NCBI GenBank assembly: GCA_014885115.2
Contig: WKLE02005125.1
Span: 3,887 to 26,714, forward strand
Reading direction: 5' to 3'
Length of the DNA: 22,828 nucleotides
Origin: Asterionellopsis glacialis
Taxonomy: Eukaryota; Bacillariophyta; Plagiogrammaphyceae; Rhaphoneidales; Asterionellopsidaceae
The notes below the pieces were generated by a model. The model did no database searches and had not been told where the DNA came from. It saw only the letters and a list, made by a program, of their open reading frames with translations. The position numbers were made by a program, and so were the translations under genes. This document shows, in pieces, positions 9,237 through 17,606 of this stretch; within the stretch, counting starts at the first letter, position 1; each line of letters begins with the position of its first letter.

Positions 9237-9647
9237 TTACATCTTGTCATACTTAGGCTCATGTACTACAATTGTCGACCGTTGAGCTTTCCTGAGTTTA
9301 TTGTTTTGTCCAAGATGCAGGGTCGTTGCGTACCACGAATCATACAAGGTTTTATCCGAAATCTCAAAGGCACATACGGTACGAGTACAGGATAGAGCAA
9401 GATATCGCGCATGCATTTCAGCTTCTTGTCTTGCCAACAAAGAATGAATAGGGATAGTATTATTATGTTTGACTTCCAAACGGCACGCACTCTCTTCCTG
9501 GGAAAAAAAAAAAGAAAAATTGAGAAATTTTGCTTGTTTTTAATTGGATAACTCTACCTGGTACTGCCTGTATCCGTTGAGAATTTTTGGTATCATCCTT
9601 ACCAGGAACATAGGATTATCTAAAGTAATATAGTACATTTTGTGCAT
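9237..9647 (-). CDS. two-exon 116-aa protein, unknown
   Basis: Exon 1 (9647-9558, 30 codons) joins exon 2 (9497-9237, 86 codons plus TAA) in phase 0 to give 116 residues. Exon 1 encodes MHKMYYITLDNPM followed by a hydrophobic and basic segment ending NGYRQYQ. Exon 2 begins EESACRLEVKHNN and ends HEPKYDKM. Residues about 30-90 look like a soluble helical protein with four cysteines in all. No signal peptide, membrane span or known motif is seen. An in-frame TAG lies 4 codons upstream of ATG 9647; ATG 9638 is an alternative start, and further upstream exons cannot be excluded. The gene is divergent from the O-fucosyltransferase-like gene 276 bp away, so the two may share a promoter. I do not recognise the product. 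Confidence 0.6.
9498..9557 (-). other. 60-bp intron of the 116-aa gene
   Basis: On the minus strand the donor is GTAGAG after exon sequence ...TACCAG. The acceptor CCCAG is preceded by a tract of about 17 pyrimidines. Length and polypyrimidine tract fit short introns of unicellular algae. Exons on both sides stay open in matching phase. Confidence 0.65.
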
Positions 9648-9923
9648 AAGACGTATTCTCTATCTACTTATTGAGCCGTTAACAAATCCTATTGCCCCTG
9701 CACAGTGGAACAAAGAAATAACAATGTGCAACTTGAACAGTGCATTTTTTTTCTATATTTTTTTTTTTACTTTTTGGAGTGACATGTACGCGACAGAACA
9801 ACTATAACGACAGGGGCCTCTACCTACTTTCCCAAAACAGCACACCCCCGTTGTACATACATGTATATCAACAATCTAAATTTCAATTTGTACGTACTGT
9901 AATTGATTTTATAAATACCATCA
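9648..9923. promoter_or_regulatory. bidirectional intergenic region
   Basis: This 276-bp gap separates two divergent start codons. It contains T-rich runs at about 9746-9770 and a TATAAAT at 9910-9916 only 8 nt before the + start, too close to act as TATA box for that ATG. Shared promoter function is inferred from geometry only. Confidence 0.4.
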
Positions 9924-11981
9924 ATGCCAATGTTAGAAACGCCAACAGAGACAGAATTCGATTGTCAACAAGAACATCATCAAGGAATATGGATTCATGA
10001 TACTATTGATACGGCGACATCGACATCGACATCACCAAGGAGAAGAAAAAAGGTGTCTAAGAATACCATTCGAAAAGCAAGCCACAAGAAAAAAAAACAA
10101 CAACAGCAACAACACGTCGAAAGAAAGAATAATAGGAACAAGGGGTATTCTTTGTTCCACAATGCATTGTTCCTTCGTGTATTGTGTGTAACATTTTTAC
10201 TTGTGTTGAGTATAGTGCTTATAGTCCGTCCTAACCATAATACTACAGTAAAGCATAAGGGAGGACTACAAGCAGAAAATGAATCAATGAAAATAGGTAA
10301 TAAAAATATGGAAGAAAAGTTTCTTCTTGCAACCTATCATTATAAAAGTCAATTTAATGACAAACGAACAACATGGCTTTCATCCATTATGGAATTAGCA
10401 TCGGAATTAAATCGTACACTTGTATTGCCATCCATGAATGTCCATTTTCCATCTACTGTACGTCAAAATCCACCCACATATGGCACGGTGGGGCGTTCCT
10501 CCAATGAATGGTTCCAACCATTTGAAGATTTCTTTAATACAAGTATTTATGACGACAACATCCATAATGATGAGGCTGTCAATGCTTCTCATACTGAACG
10601 TCGTCTCAAGGTTATTACACTTCAAGAGTATCGTACTACCTATGGATATGATATGGATGTACATATTATTCGTCATACCAAAGCCAGGGAATTATTCAAT
10701 ATAAAATGTCCTACAGAAGCTTTTACGAAGATGGTTCGGTTCCCATCATCCGTTTCCTCATTTTCAAGAAATCCTACTTCTGACACAGAATCATCATTAT
10801 TATCCGAATTTTCACGGTATGGATATAATTGGACATCACATGGTATGCTATGTTTTCCAGATGATGTTCGAAACACACGATATACGACAAACACAAACAC
10901 AACAGCTACAGCAGCAGTTGTTGCTACTAGTAGCAGTCTTAAGGGTAAAATGCAGATTGAATTTGAACAGTTACAAAAGATTGAAGAAAGACATGTATTG
11001 TTAGATGGATTTGATAATCATAATGGAGATTCAAGAATTAGGGTTCCTTATAGATCATTAATGTCAAAGGGACAACTTCGACAACCACGCCAACATCGTC
11101 GTGAATTTCCACTTGTCTTTCGTAATGAATTATATCAAGAAGCTGCAAGATTTCGAAAGGAATATGGATTAGATACCTGTTCAAGTTTATCATCAACACA
11201 ACCAATATCTTCCAATGGTAACAAAAACAAAAACAACAACCATGATAATCGTATCAAAACAACCTATGATATACGTTCTGATTATCATTATCGTTATGTT
11301 CACGAAAGTGAATCTCACTGTGATGATAATAGTAACGATGAGAATCTTGTTGGTGGATCATCATTTGCTTACATATCAGTTGTTTGGCGTCGATTTAAAT
11401 GGCATATGGGCGGTGGTAAAACATTTCCACCCGAATCGGTGGTGAATGCAGTATATGAACTTGTAGAAACATACTATCCGCAGCTTTCAACTGTGACTAA
11501 TCATCAAAATTATAATATAACAAACAAGGGAGCACAAATAAATGGCAACACCAACACCATCAAGTCAAATCAAATGTATCCCTTGTTTTTAGCAACAGAT
11601 TGTAAGAATGAAGATGAACTGAACTATATCCGTGAACACGTAAAACCATTGTTTAAAGTTATCCAATACAAGTACAGTGGTGATCATGAAAATACCGTAA
11701 GGATGGATGAGAGACAACTTGCAAGTAATTACACCAATAAGATAGGAAATCATGGGCAAACAACAACAGCAGCATCATCATCATCATCATCATCAACAAC
11801 AACAACAACAACAACATCCGAATTTGCCATGAATCCTGGGTATGCAGCACTTATAGATCAAATATTAGCTGCAGGTGCTGAAGTAAGTGCTACAAGTCCC
11901 GGGTCGACGTTTTCAAATGTTGTAAATCAACTAAGATTAGAAGCTAATCGACGTCCGCCTATTAAGTTAGAGTTAGTGTAG
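9924..11981 (+). CDS. type II membrane protein resembling protein O-fucosyltransferase
   Basis: 685 residues in one exon. ATG 9924 follows an in-frame TAA at 9912-9914. A basic, Gln-rich cytosolic N-terminus (to ~80) precedes one hydrophobic span (83-101), giving type II Golgi/ER topology. The lumenal part has many N-x-S/T sequons. Family-like segments in order are: FLLATYHYKSQFNDKR and LASELNRTLVLPSM (133-171); YISVVWRRFKW (483-493), where O-fucosyltransferases have an H-x-R-R-type motif; PLFLATDC with alternating charge (553-560); and GYAALIDQILAAGAEVSATS with PGSTFSNVV (639-667), resembling the conserved DQ...R...TPxSTFS region near the C-terminus. These enzymes add fucose from GDP-fucose to Ser/Thr of folded lumenal domains. 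His is not seen at the WRR site, and long low-complexity inserts interrupt the domain. A related GT family is possible. Confidence 0.65.
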   Translation: MPMLETPTETEFDCQQEHHQGIWIHDTIDTATSTSTSPRRRKKVSKNTIRKASHKKKKQQQQQHVERKNNRNKGYSLFHNALFLRVLCVTFLLVLSIVLIVRPNHNTTVKHKGGLQAENESMKIGNKNMEEKFLLATYHYKSQFNDKRTTWLSSIMELASELNRTLVLPSMNVHFPSTVRQNPPTYGTVGRSSNEWFQPFEDFFNTSIYDDNIHNDEAVNASHTERRLKVITLQEYRTTYGYDMDVHIIRHTKARELFNIKCPTEAFTKMVRFPSSVSSFSRNPTSDTESSLLSEFSRYGYNWTSHGMLCFPDDVRNTRYTTNTNTTATAAVVATSSSLKGKMQIEFEQLQKIEERHVLLDGFDNHNGDSRIRVPYRSLMSKGQLRQPRQHRREFPLVFRNELYQEAARFRKEYGLDTCSSLSSTQPISSNGNKNKNNNHDNRIKTTYDIRSDYHYRYVHESESHCDDNSNDENLVGGSSFAYISVVWRRFKWHMGGGKTFPPESVVNAVYELVETYYPQLSTVTNHQNYNITNKGAQINGNTNTIKSNQMYPLFLATDCKNEDELNYIREHVKPLFKVIQYKYSGDHENTVRMDERQLASNYTNKIGNHGQTTTAASSSSSSSTTTTTTTSEFAMNPGYAALIDQILAAGAEVSATSPGSTFSNVVNQLRLEANRRPPIKLELV
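11762..11816 (+). repeat. in-frame trinucleotide repeat (poly-Ser/poly-Thr)
   Basis: TCA repeats pass directly into ACA repeats inside the O-fucosyltransferase-like gene. They encode about eight Ser followed by seven Thr (residues ~618-631) in an insert just before the conserved C-terminal motif. Length polymorphism between strains would be expected. Confidence 0.85.
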
Positions 11982-12215
11982 TAAAGCTTTGTATAACGCA
12001 ATCGGCGGATTTTTATTATGTATTAGAAAAGCAGATATCTCTATTTGTCAACAGCGTTTAAAACAAACATGGAAACAGTCAAGTTTGTCATGATAAACAT
12101 ATCTCTCGGCTCACTCCGAAGTAAAGAATGAAAGTTGCATGGTAAGTTGATGCTATCGTTGAAGCAAAGATCCTATTACATATAACAAAAAGTGTTACAA
12201 GTGATATACAAGTTT
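11982..12215. other. convergent intergenic region
   Basis: 234 bp between the stop codons of two tail-to-tail genes. It must hold both 3' ends; no clear AATAAA or hairpin stands out. Confidence 0.5.
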
Positions 12216-14465
12216 TCAATCTGAATCATCCAAATAAAATACTTGCACTTGACCAGAATTGAGCCCTCCACCATCAATCCCAGGATCACTGGCGGCAAGC
12301 CTTGCTCCATCACCTGAAATTGAAGCAGATGTACCAAAACTATTAATAGATTCAGCCTTTAAAATCTGCCCAAGTTGTATCCACTCCGTATTGTTGTCTC
12401 TCAACTCAAACACCATTACTCTAGCAGTATCTGATCCATTAGTGTCTGTCTCCCAGATATTAATTGCAAGTCTAGTTCCGTCGCTCGAAAGTGAAGCAAC
12501 AATAGCATAAGTGTCACCATCTTGAACTGGACCTTGTACTGGTTGTCCAAGTTGTTTCCATTCGGTTCTGTTGTTGATTAATTCAAAAACTTTTACTTCA
12601 CCAAAAGGAAAACCATCATTAATATTAGCACCACTCGCTGCAAGTCTAGTTCCGTCACCTGAAAGAGAAACTGAATACCCAAATTGGCCGTAAGGCACTT
12701 CACCTTGCAATGCTTGTCCAAGTTGCCTCCATTCTGTACCATTGTTGGTTTCAATGAACTCAAATACTTGTACTTGACCAGCATTAGTTCCACCATTGTT
12801 GTTTCCTTGTGCACCAGCAGCCAGTACCATTCCATCACTTGAAAGTGACAGGGGTAAACCAAAAACATCATATTCACTTTCACCTTGTAATGATTGACCA
12901 AATTGTTTCCATTCGGTATCGTTTTTAGTTAACTCAAACACCTTTACTTCGCCAACATTGGTTTCAAATCTGAGATCTTTACCGCCAGTACTTGCAGCCA
13001 GTAGGGTTCCATCTCTTGAAAGTGACAATGATGCACCAAAATGATCGTCTGAGGATTCACCCTGTAGTGTTTGTCCCACTTGCATCCATTCTTGGCTGTC
13101 GAAATTATTCAAAAATTCAAAAACTTTCACTTCACCAACCTCTAAATTGCCAGTAGAGTCACTGTCTGCCCCCCATGCAGCAACTGCAAGTCTGTTTCCA
13201 TTACCGGAAAGTACCAGGGACAAACCAAAATAATCATTCAAAGAATTACCTTGTAACTCTTGTCCAAGAAGTTGCCAATCCTCATTATTGTTTGATTCAT
13301 ACACGTACACAACACCAGCGTTGACCTCGGAACTAGCACTATTAACTGCATAAATGGCCAATCTAGTCCCATTGTCGTTCAGTGAAACTCTGAAACCAAA
13401 CCCATAAACTCTATCGGGCCCCTGTAATACTTGTCCAAGTTGTATCCATCTTTCGTAGGTTGTTGGTGCCATAGAGGGGTGCGATGACTGTGTTGAATAC
13501 CCAGAGGGAGAACTTGTTGGGTAGTTGGAGGTTGGTCTTAATGATGGTGAAAATGAAGGTAACTTTGAAGAAGGCTGAACAGAGGTCTCACCAATCTTTT
13601 GACGATCTACATTATTGGACGTAGTACTGTCGTTGTTGGTATTTAACACAAATCCAAGTACCAACCCAACAAATCCAAGTGCTAGCACAATGATTGATAT
13701 ACCAAGGCATTTTCGATTGAACAATCCTGAATCTTGATGGTGCTCATCTAATATACTAGCTGAAATAAGTTCAGCAGGTGGTGCTTCTTCTAAAACTACA
13801 AGTTCTGCTGTAATGAGATCATCATGACCCATATTCGTACCAAGTAAATCCAATACCACATCATCCTGTCGGTTATGGTCATTTGTTGATGGGGCATCAA
13901 TGTCATTTTCAATGCTAAAATTGGTGTTATTTGTTCCTGTATTTTCAGTAAAATTTGGTGTATTACCTTCATCGTCATCATTTGTGGGGGTGTAATCAAT
14001 TCCACGTATACGCTGAGCACCAGGAATCATACTCTGCTGAAAATTATGGTCCTTCTGGTTATCGTTGCTATTCCTTTCTGGAATGATAATGTCATTTTCA
14101 GCTTCATTTGTTGCTACTTCATATAGTTGAGGTATATTTTTAGCATGTTGTTTCTCATTACTATTGATATCAAATTTATTGTCTTCTTGACTACTTCTAC
14201 CAATAACAGTAGCAGGAGTTTTATAGGAATGAGATGATTCAACACCTTGTTCTTCATTTTGACCTTCTTGAAAATCTCCGTAATTTTTTCTTACAATCCG
14301 TGACGGTGTTATTGGCTTGTCCAAAGGAATATCTTGAGTTGGGCGTGCTCTATCGCTGGTAGTTCCTATAGCTCTAGCGGAGGTAGCACCAGTTGTTGCT
14401 GTTGTTGTACCGGTACTTGTTGTCTGTTGTTTATTTCCTTCCTGTTTCTCTTCGCCTTTCTTCAT
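12216..14465 (-). CDS. single-pass membrane protein with seven-repeat propeller ectodomain
   Basis: 749 residues in one exon; ATG at 14465. Residues 1-250 are polar, Asn/Asp/Thr-rich and probably cytosolic. One membrane span lies at about 253-275. A Pro/Ser/Thr stalk (298-335, PS-x-x-PS style) follows. Then come seven repeats starting at W340, W397, W460, W519, W579, W636 and W695. Each reads roughly W-x-Q-x-G-Q-x-L-x-G, then FG-x-S-x-SLS-x-DG-x-RLA, then G-x-V-x-VFE. Seven such units imply a seven-bladed beta-propeller of FG-GAP/integrin-alpha-like type, displayed outside the cell or in the lumen. Similar multi-copy proteins are common in diatoms, where adhesion, wall or signalling roles are suspected but unproven. 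The sixth blade lacks the FG pair (TYAIVASLS). No enzymatic motif is seen. Confidence 0.87.
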   Translation of the reverse strand: MKKGEEKQEGNKQQTTSTGTTTATTGATSARAIGTTSDRARPTQDIPLDKPITPSRIVRKNYGDFQEGQNEEQGVESSHSYKTPATVIGRSSQEDNKFDINSNEKQHAKNIPQLYEVATNEAENDIIIPERNSNDNQKDHNFQQSMIPGAQRIRGIDYTPTNDDDEGNTPNFTENTGTNNTNFSIENDIDAPSTNDHNRQDDVVLDLLGTNMGHDDLITAELVVLEEAPPAELISASILDEHHQDSGLFNRKCLGISIIVLALGFVGLVLGFVLNTNNDSTTSNNVDRQKIGETSVQPSSKLPSFSPSLRPTSNYPTSSPSGYSTQSSHPSMAPTTYERWIQLGQVLQGPDRVYGFGFRVSLNDNGTRLAIYAVNSASSEVNAGVVYVYESNNNEDWQLLGQELQGNSLNDYFGLSLVLSGNGNRLAVAAWGADSDSTGNLEVGEVKVFEFLNNFDSQEWMQVGQTLQGESSDDHFGASLSLSRDGTLLAASTGGKDLRFETNVGEVKVFELTKNDTEWKQFGQSLQGESEYDVFGLPLSLSSDGMVLAAGAQGNNNGGTNAGQVQVFEFIETNNGTEWRQLGQALQGEVPYGQFGYSVSLSGDGTRLAASGANINDGFPFGEVKVFELINNRTEWKQLGQPVQGPVQDGDTYAIVASLSSDGTRLAINIWETDTNGSDTARVMVFELRDNNTEWIQLGQILKAESINSFGTSASISGDGARLAASDPGIDGGGLNSGQVQVFYLDDSD
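12240..13450 (-). repeat. seven tandem blade-coding repeats
   Basis: DNA units of about 147-190 bp encode the seven blades. Recognisable shared DNA includes variants of ttgtttccattcggt and caccttg-aa-g (plus-strand view). Units differ by many substitutions, so the array is old rather than freshly expanded. Confidence 0.75.
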
Positions 14466-15171
14466 GATGGAATGTATGCACTGTGTACTTAAAATAGTAG
14501 TTTGATAATGTTTTTGCTGGTGATGATAACAAGGTGACTCCTGCTATACAAGATTTGTCCTTATATTGTGTGATATCTAAAATATGTTGTGTTGGCAGAG
14601 ACTTCGTATACTGAAGGATAAGAAAGAAAAAGATACAGCGAATGAACAAATTTTTGAGAGGATTTCTCTTTTACAACGGTGCATTGCTATGAAGTCGATG
14701 CTTCTGTCTGGGCTCATCTGCCAACTGCAAAGAACTATTAAAAAAATAATGAGATCCAATATTATTTTATTACAATACTATTTTAAAAATAATACTCGTA
14801 CCTGTAGACTATTATACTAGAGCAGACCTCCCTAAAAATGGAGGTCGCGGATTCCCCTTATTCTCGTAATATATATTATATCCGTGGTGTTCGCAATTTT
14901 TCCGTTGAGAGAAATACTCCATGTGGATGTATTATATAAAATGAATTTTCCTTATTCCACATATTTCAGTAAAATCGTTCGCTATTTTGCGCTCGTCAGG
15001 GTATTACTCCTAATAGATAGTAAAGGAGGTCTGTTTGCGTACGTTTTGTGGACAATCTGCAATATTTCTTCCTTCATGCAAATATTGTGGCATTGCTATC
15101 GACACGGCTACCCAAAGGCAAAGATGTATCGCACAGACTCTCTAGACCCTCTTTAAAAGTCTGTACATGTA
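14466..15171. promoter_or_regulatory. divergent promoter region of propeller and transporter genes
   Basis: 706 bp between divergent ATGs. On the + side TATATAAAA at 14933-14941 is a good TATA candidate and would place initiation near 14965, with a leader of about 200 nt for the transporter. A perfect 7-bp hairpin (gacctcc 14825-14831 with ggaggtc 14840-14846, 8-nt loop) lies upstream. ORFs at 14577-14820 on either strand have no supporting features. Confidence 0.45.
15076..15156 (+). promoter_or_regulatory. possible uORF in the transporter leader
   Basis: If transcription starts near 14965, an ATG at 15076 opens a 26-codon ORF. It ends with TAA at 15154-15156, 15 nt before and in the same frame as the transporter ATG. 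It contains a second ATG at 15124. Such a uORF could damp or condition translation. No transcript evidence is available here. Confidence 0.3.
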
Positions 15172-16596
15172 ATGGCTTCTTCATCACTTCACCATGACGA
15201 AGAATCAACAATAAGGCAGAATAGATCCCTTCCTCTATCAAGTCACATTGATGACGATGACGATGGAGAGGTTTTCAATGCCGATGATTTCGAAGATAAT
15301 GTTAGTGGCATTGAAATGAGACCTTTGGTCGCCGAAGAAGACGGTGAATATGAAAGAAATAGCGATCATGAAAGCAGCAAGGAAAGTCCATCCAAATCCA
15401 AATCCAAAACGGTGGGTCTCCATGGTGGGCATGGTGGTGAACCTGGTACAGCCACACAACAGCAAGTTGCAGTAAATATTTTCATATCCTTTGTGGGGGC
15501 AGGTATGTTGGGGATGCCACATGCCTTTTCTCGTTCTGGGTGGTTACTGGGAGCTGTAATTTTATCTGCTGCATCAACAGCAAACATATATGCTATGTTA
15601 CTACTTGTCGCTACAAGAAAAAAACTGGAAGCGCAAGGCCATACGGATATATTTGGTTATGGTGACTTGGGAAGGATTATTTCAGGGTCTGTGGGTGAAC
15701 GGGTTGTTAATATTTGTCTTGTGATCAGTCAAGTTGGATTTGCTACAGCGTATATTATATTCGTTGCAGCAAACATATACAGTATTGCGCAAATTGATCG
15801 TGCCTATACATGCTTTGGTTGTGTACCCATTTTAGCTGTACTGGTCCAAGCAAAAGAAATGAAAACCCTATCTCCATTTTCTTTGATTGCAGATTGTGCC
15901 AATCTTTTGGGATTAAGTGCTGTTTTATTTCGAGACTTTGAATCCTACCGATACCACCATGAACCCGTCAAGGCAGTTGATTTATCAAGTTTTCTATACA
16001 TGACAGCGATATCTATGTATTCGTTTGAAGGCGTAGGTTTGATTCTTCCACTTGAATCGTCGTGCAAGGACAGAAAGGCATTTCCATCACTGTTGAAAAA
16101 AGTTATACTTGGCATCACAACTCTTATGATAACTTTTGGAACATGTGGATACCTTGCCTATGGTAGTGCTACAGAAGCACCTGTGACTTTAAATTTGGAT
16201 GGAGGTTGGGCAACCTTCGTTAAGCTTTCACTTTGCCTTGCCTTGTACCTTACCTATCCAATTATGATGTTCCCTGTCAACGAAGTTATTGAGGATATGC
16301 TTCTAAGCAGTGTGTCTAAACCAAGTCGACTATTCCGCTTAAGTATCGTCTTTTTAACAGCTCTGGTTGCCTATTCTATTCCTGACTTTGGAGAATTCCT
16401 GAGTTTAGTTGGTGCATCGATATGCACCCTCCTAGGTTTCATCATACCTTGTTACTTCCATCTAAAGGTATTCGATTGGAAGGAGCTACCATATTGGCAA
16501 CTTGGATTGGATGCCTTTCTTATTGTGTTCGGTTTCGTTTTTGGTTGTCTGGGTACCTGGGACTCTTTTAAGAATATCGTTTTGGAAGACGCTTGA
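15172..16596 (+). CDS. AAAP-family amino-acid transporter (SLC36/AVT-like)
   Basis: 474 residues in one exon; ATG 15172 follows an in-frame TAA at 15154. The acidic, Ser-rich cytosolic N-terminus (1-90) leads into TM1, FISFVGAGMLGMPHAFSRSG at about 104-123. The G-x-G-hydrophobic-x-P signature there is typical of the amino acid/auxin permease superfamily. Further spans are near 124-146, 178-199, 214-227, 236-253, 271-293, 310-331, 346-367, 386-403, 408-430 and 444-462, for about 11 in total, as expected. SFEGVGLILPLESS (284-297) matches the conserved TM6 region of SLC36 and vacuolar AVT members. These carriers move neutral amino acids with protons across plasma, lysosomal or vacuolar membranes. 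An EMRPLV element at 48-53 resembles an acidic dileucine sorting signal, hinting at a vacuolar location. Substrate cannot be read from sequence. Confidence 0.9.
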   Translation: MASSSLHHDEESTIRQNRSLPLSSHIDDDDDGEVFNADDFEDNVSGIEMRPLVAEEDGEYERNSDHESSKESPSKSKSKTVGLHGGHGGEPGTATQQQVAVNIFISFVGAGMLGMPHAFSRSGWLLGAVILSAASTANIYAMLLLVATRKKLEAQGHTDIFGYGDLGRIISGSVGERVVNICLVISQVGFATAYIIFVAANIYSIAQIDRAYTCFGCVPILAVLVQAKEMKTLSPFSLIADCANLLGLSAVLFRDFESYRYHHEPVKAVDLSSFLYMTAISMYSFEGVGLILPLESSCKDRKAFPSLLKKVILGITTLMITFGTCGYLAYGSATEAPVTLNLDGGWATFVKLSLCLALYLTYPIMMFPVNEVIEDMLLSSVSKPSRLFRLSIVFLTALVAYSIPDFGEFLSLVGASICTLLGFIIPCYFHLKVFDWKELPYWQLGLDAFLIVFGFVFGCLGTWDSFKNIVLEDA

Positions 16597-17003
16597 AAAA
16601 GTCAGATTGAAAACAGTACTTGCTTGAATTTTGAACAGTTTGATGTAAACAATAAGATTATCATTTCCAAAATAGAAAAAAAGTGACATAGACTTTCGTT
16701 TGTAATACAAAGTGAGCTAGTGAAGTTTGGGTTGTGTCTGATCACGAAAGCATGAGTTTGTGCGACAAATAAAGAGGTTTGCCAGTCGGTTCTGCTGAAA
16801 AGGCATCAAGCGGGTAACTCCTGAGTATAATAAGACAGTTGTGGAACGAAAAAGATTGATCACATGAGAAAACGGAAATAGGCTTGCACAGGTTTAGAAA
16901 TCAGATCCATCATTTTATCTATAATGGACGCACACAATCTTAAAAATAAAACAACTCTACTTCGTTTGTACTAAATGTACAAAGTTTATGATTTTCATTT
17001 TCC

Positions 17004-17066
17004 CTTCTTCCGGTGATTTCGATTACCCCATAAAGTATATCCGGTGATCTAGAGCACCGGAAGAAG
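17004..17066. repeat. foldback with two alternative stems
   Basis: cttcttccggtg at 17004-17015 is the exact reverse complement of 17055-17066. A second copy of tccggtg at 17040-17046 can instead pair with 17055-17061 to form a tight hairpin with an 8-nt loop. The two pairings compete for the same 3' arm. Confidence 0.7.
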
Positions 17067-17549
17067 AGTGGTTCAAATTGCTGGCGACAAACCTCTCCTC
17101 GTAGTCCCATAATTAGATTCTACGTATTTCCTTAGAAACGAAAGGAAGTGAAGAACCTAGCTTCAAAGAACTATCTTAGGTTTGTTGTAATATATTATGA
17201 TGTGAAAAAGACTTTATAAGATATATTATGTTATATATGTAATTAAAAACAAAACTGCACTTATTATTCTACAGATTTGATTCAAAGAGCCCTAGTAAGT
17301 ACGTAGTACACACTTGGTGGAGATTACTGTGAGGCCAATACGACACCAGATGATTGTCTCGATTGAGTCTCGATCATCAGGATGATGGATGATGGCATCA
17401 TATTTTTTTGGCTGCAGTTCAGAATTTTCTCATTAACTGATGCTTCGTTTTGTTTGTATAGTCTAGGGTTCTTCTTCAAAACATAGATTCCATCGAGTTA
17501 AATGCGCTGTGTGTCGCAGGAACTGTGTAGTGTAAAGCATTATAATTGA

Positions 17550-17556
17550 TATAAAT
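17550..17556 (+). promoter_or_regulatory. possible TATA box of the helicase gene
   Basis: TATAAAT, 51 nt before the helicase ATG. Initiation ~30 nt downstream would leave a leader of about 25-30 nt, which is A-rich (aaaaacaatttcatc before the ATG). Confidence 0.35.
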
Positions 17557-17606
17557 TTTCAAAGAAAAAAATCGACCAAAAAAACAAACACAAAAACAAT
17601 TTCATC

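Larger units (their letters stand above)
16597..17606. other. intergenic region upstream of the helicase gene
   Basis: About 1 kb without a supportable gene on either strand. It contains the transporter 3' flank, the foldback at 17004-17066, very AT-rich sequence at 17190-17270, a GATGATGG-rich patch at 17378-17400 and a TATA-like element near 17550. Confidence 0.5.

Noticed and set aside
12593..12901. 102-residue ORF overlapping the propeller gene
   Set aside because: Alternate frame of the tandem repeats, with no independent features.
14577..14820. Overlapping ORFs on both strands between the propeller and transporter genes
   Set aside because: Short, mutually antisense, no domain or splice support, and located in the divergent promoter.
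14800..14860. Possible tRNA-derived sequence (tagagca ... ggtcgcggattc)
   Set aside because: The central arm is a 7-bp stem with an 8-nt loop rather than 5 plus 7, and there is no closing acceptor stem. Kept only as a hairpin.
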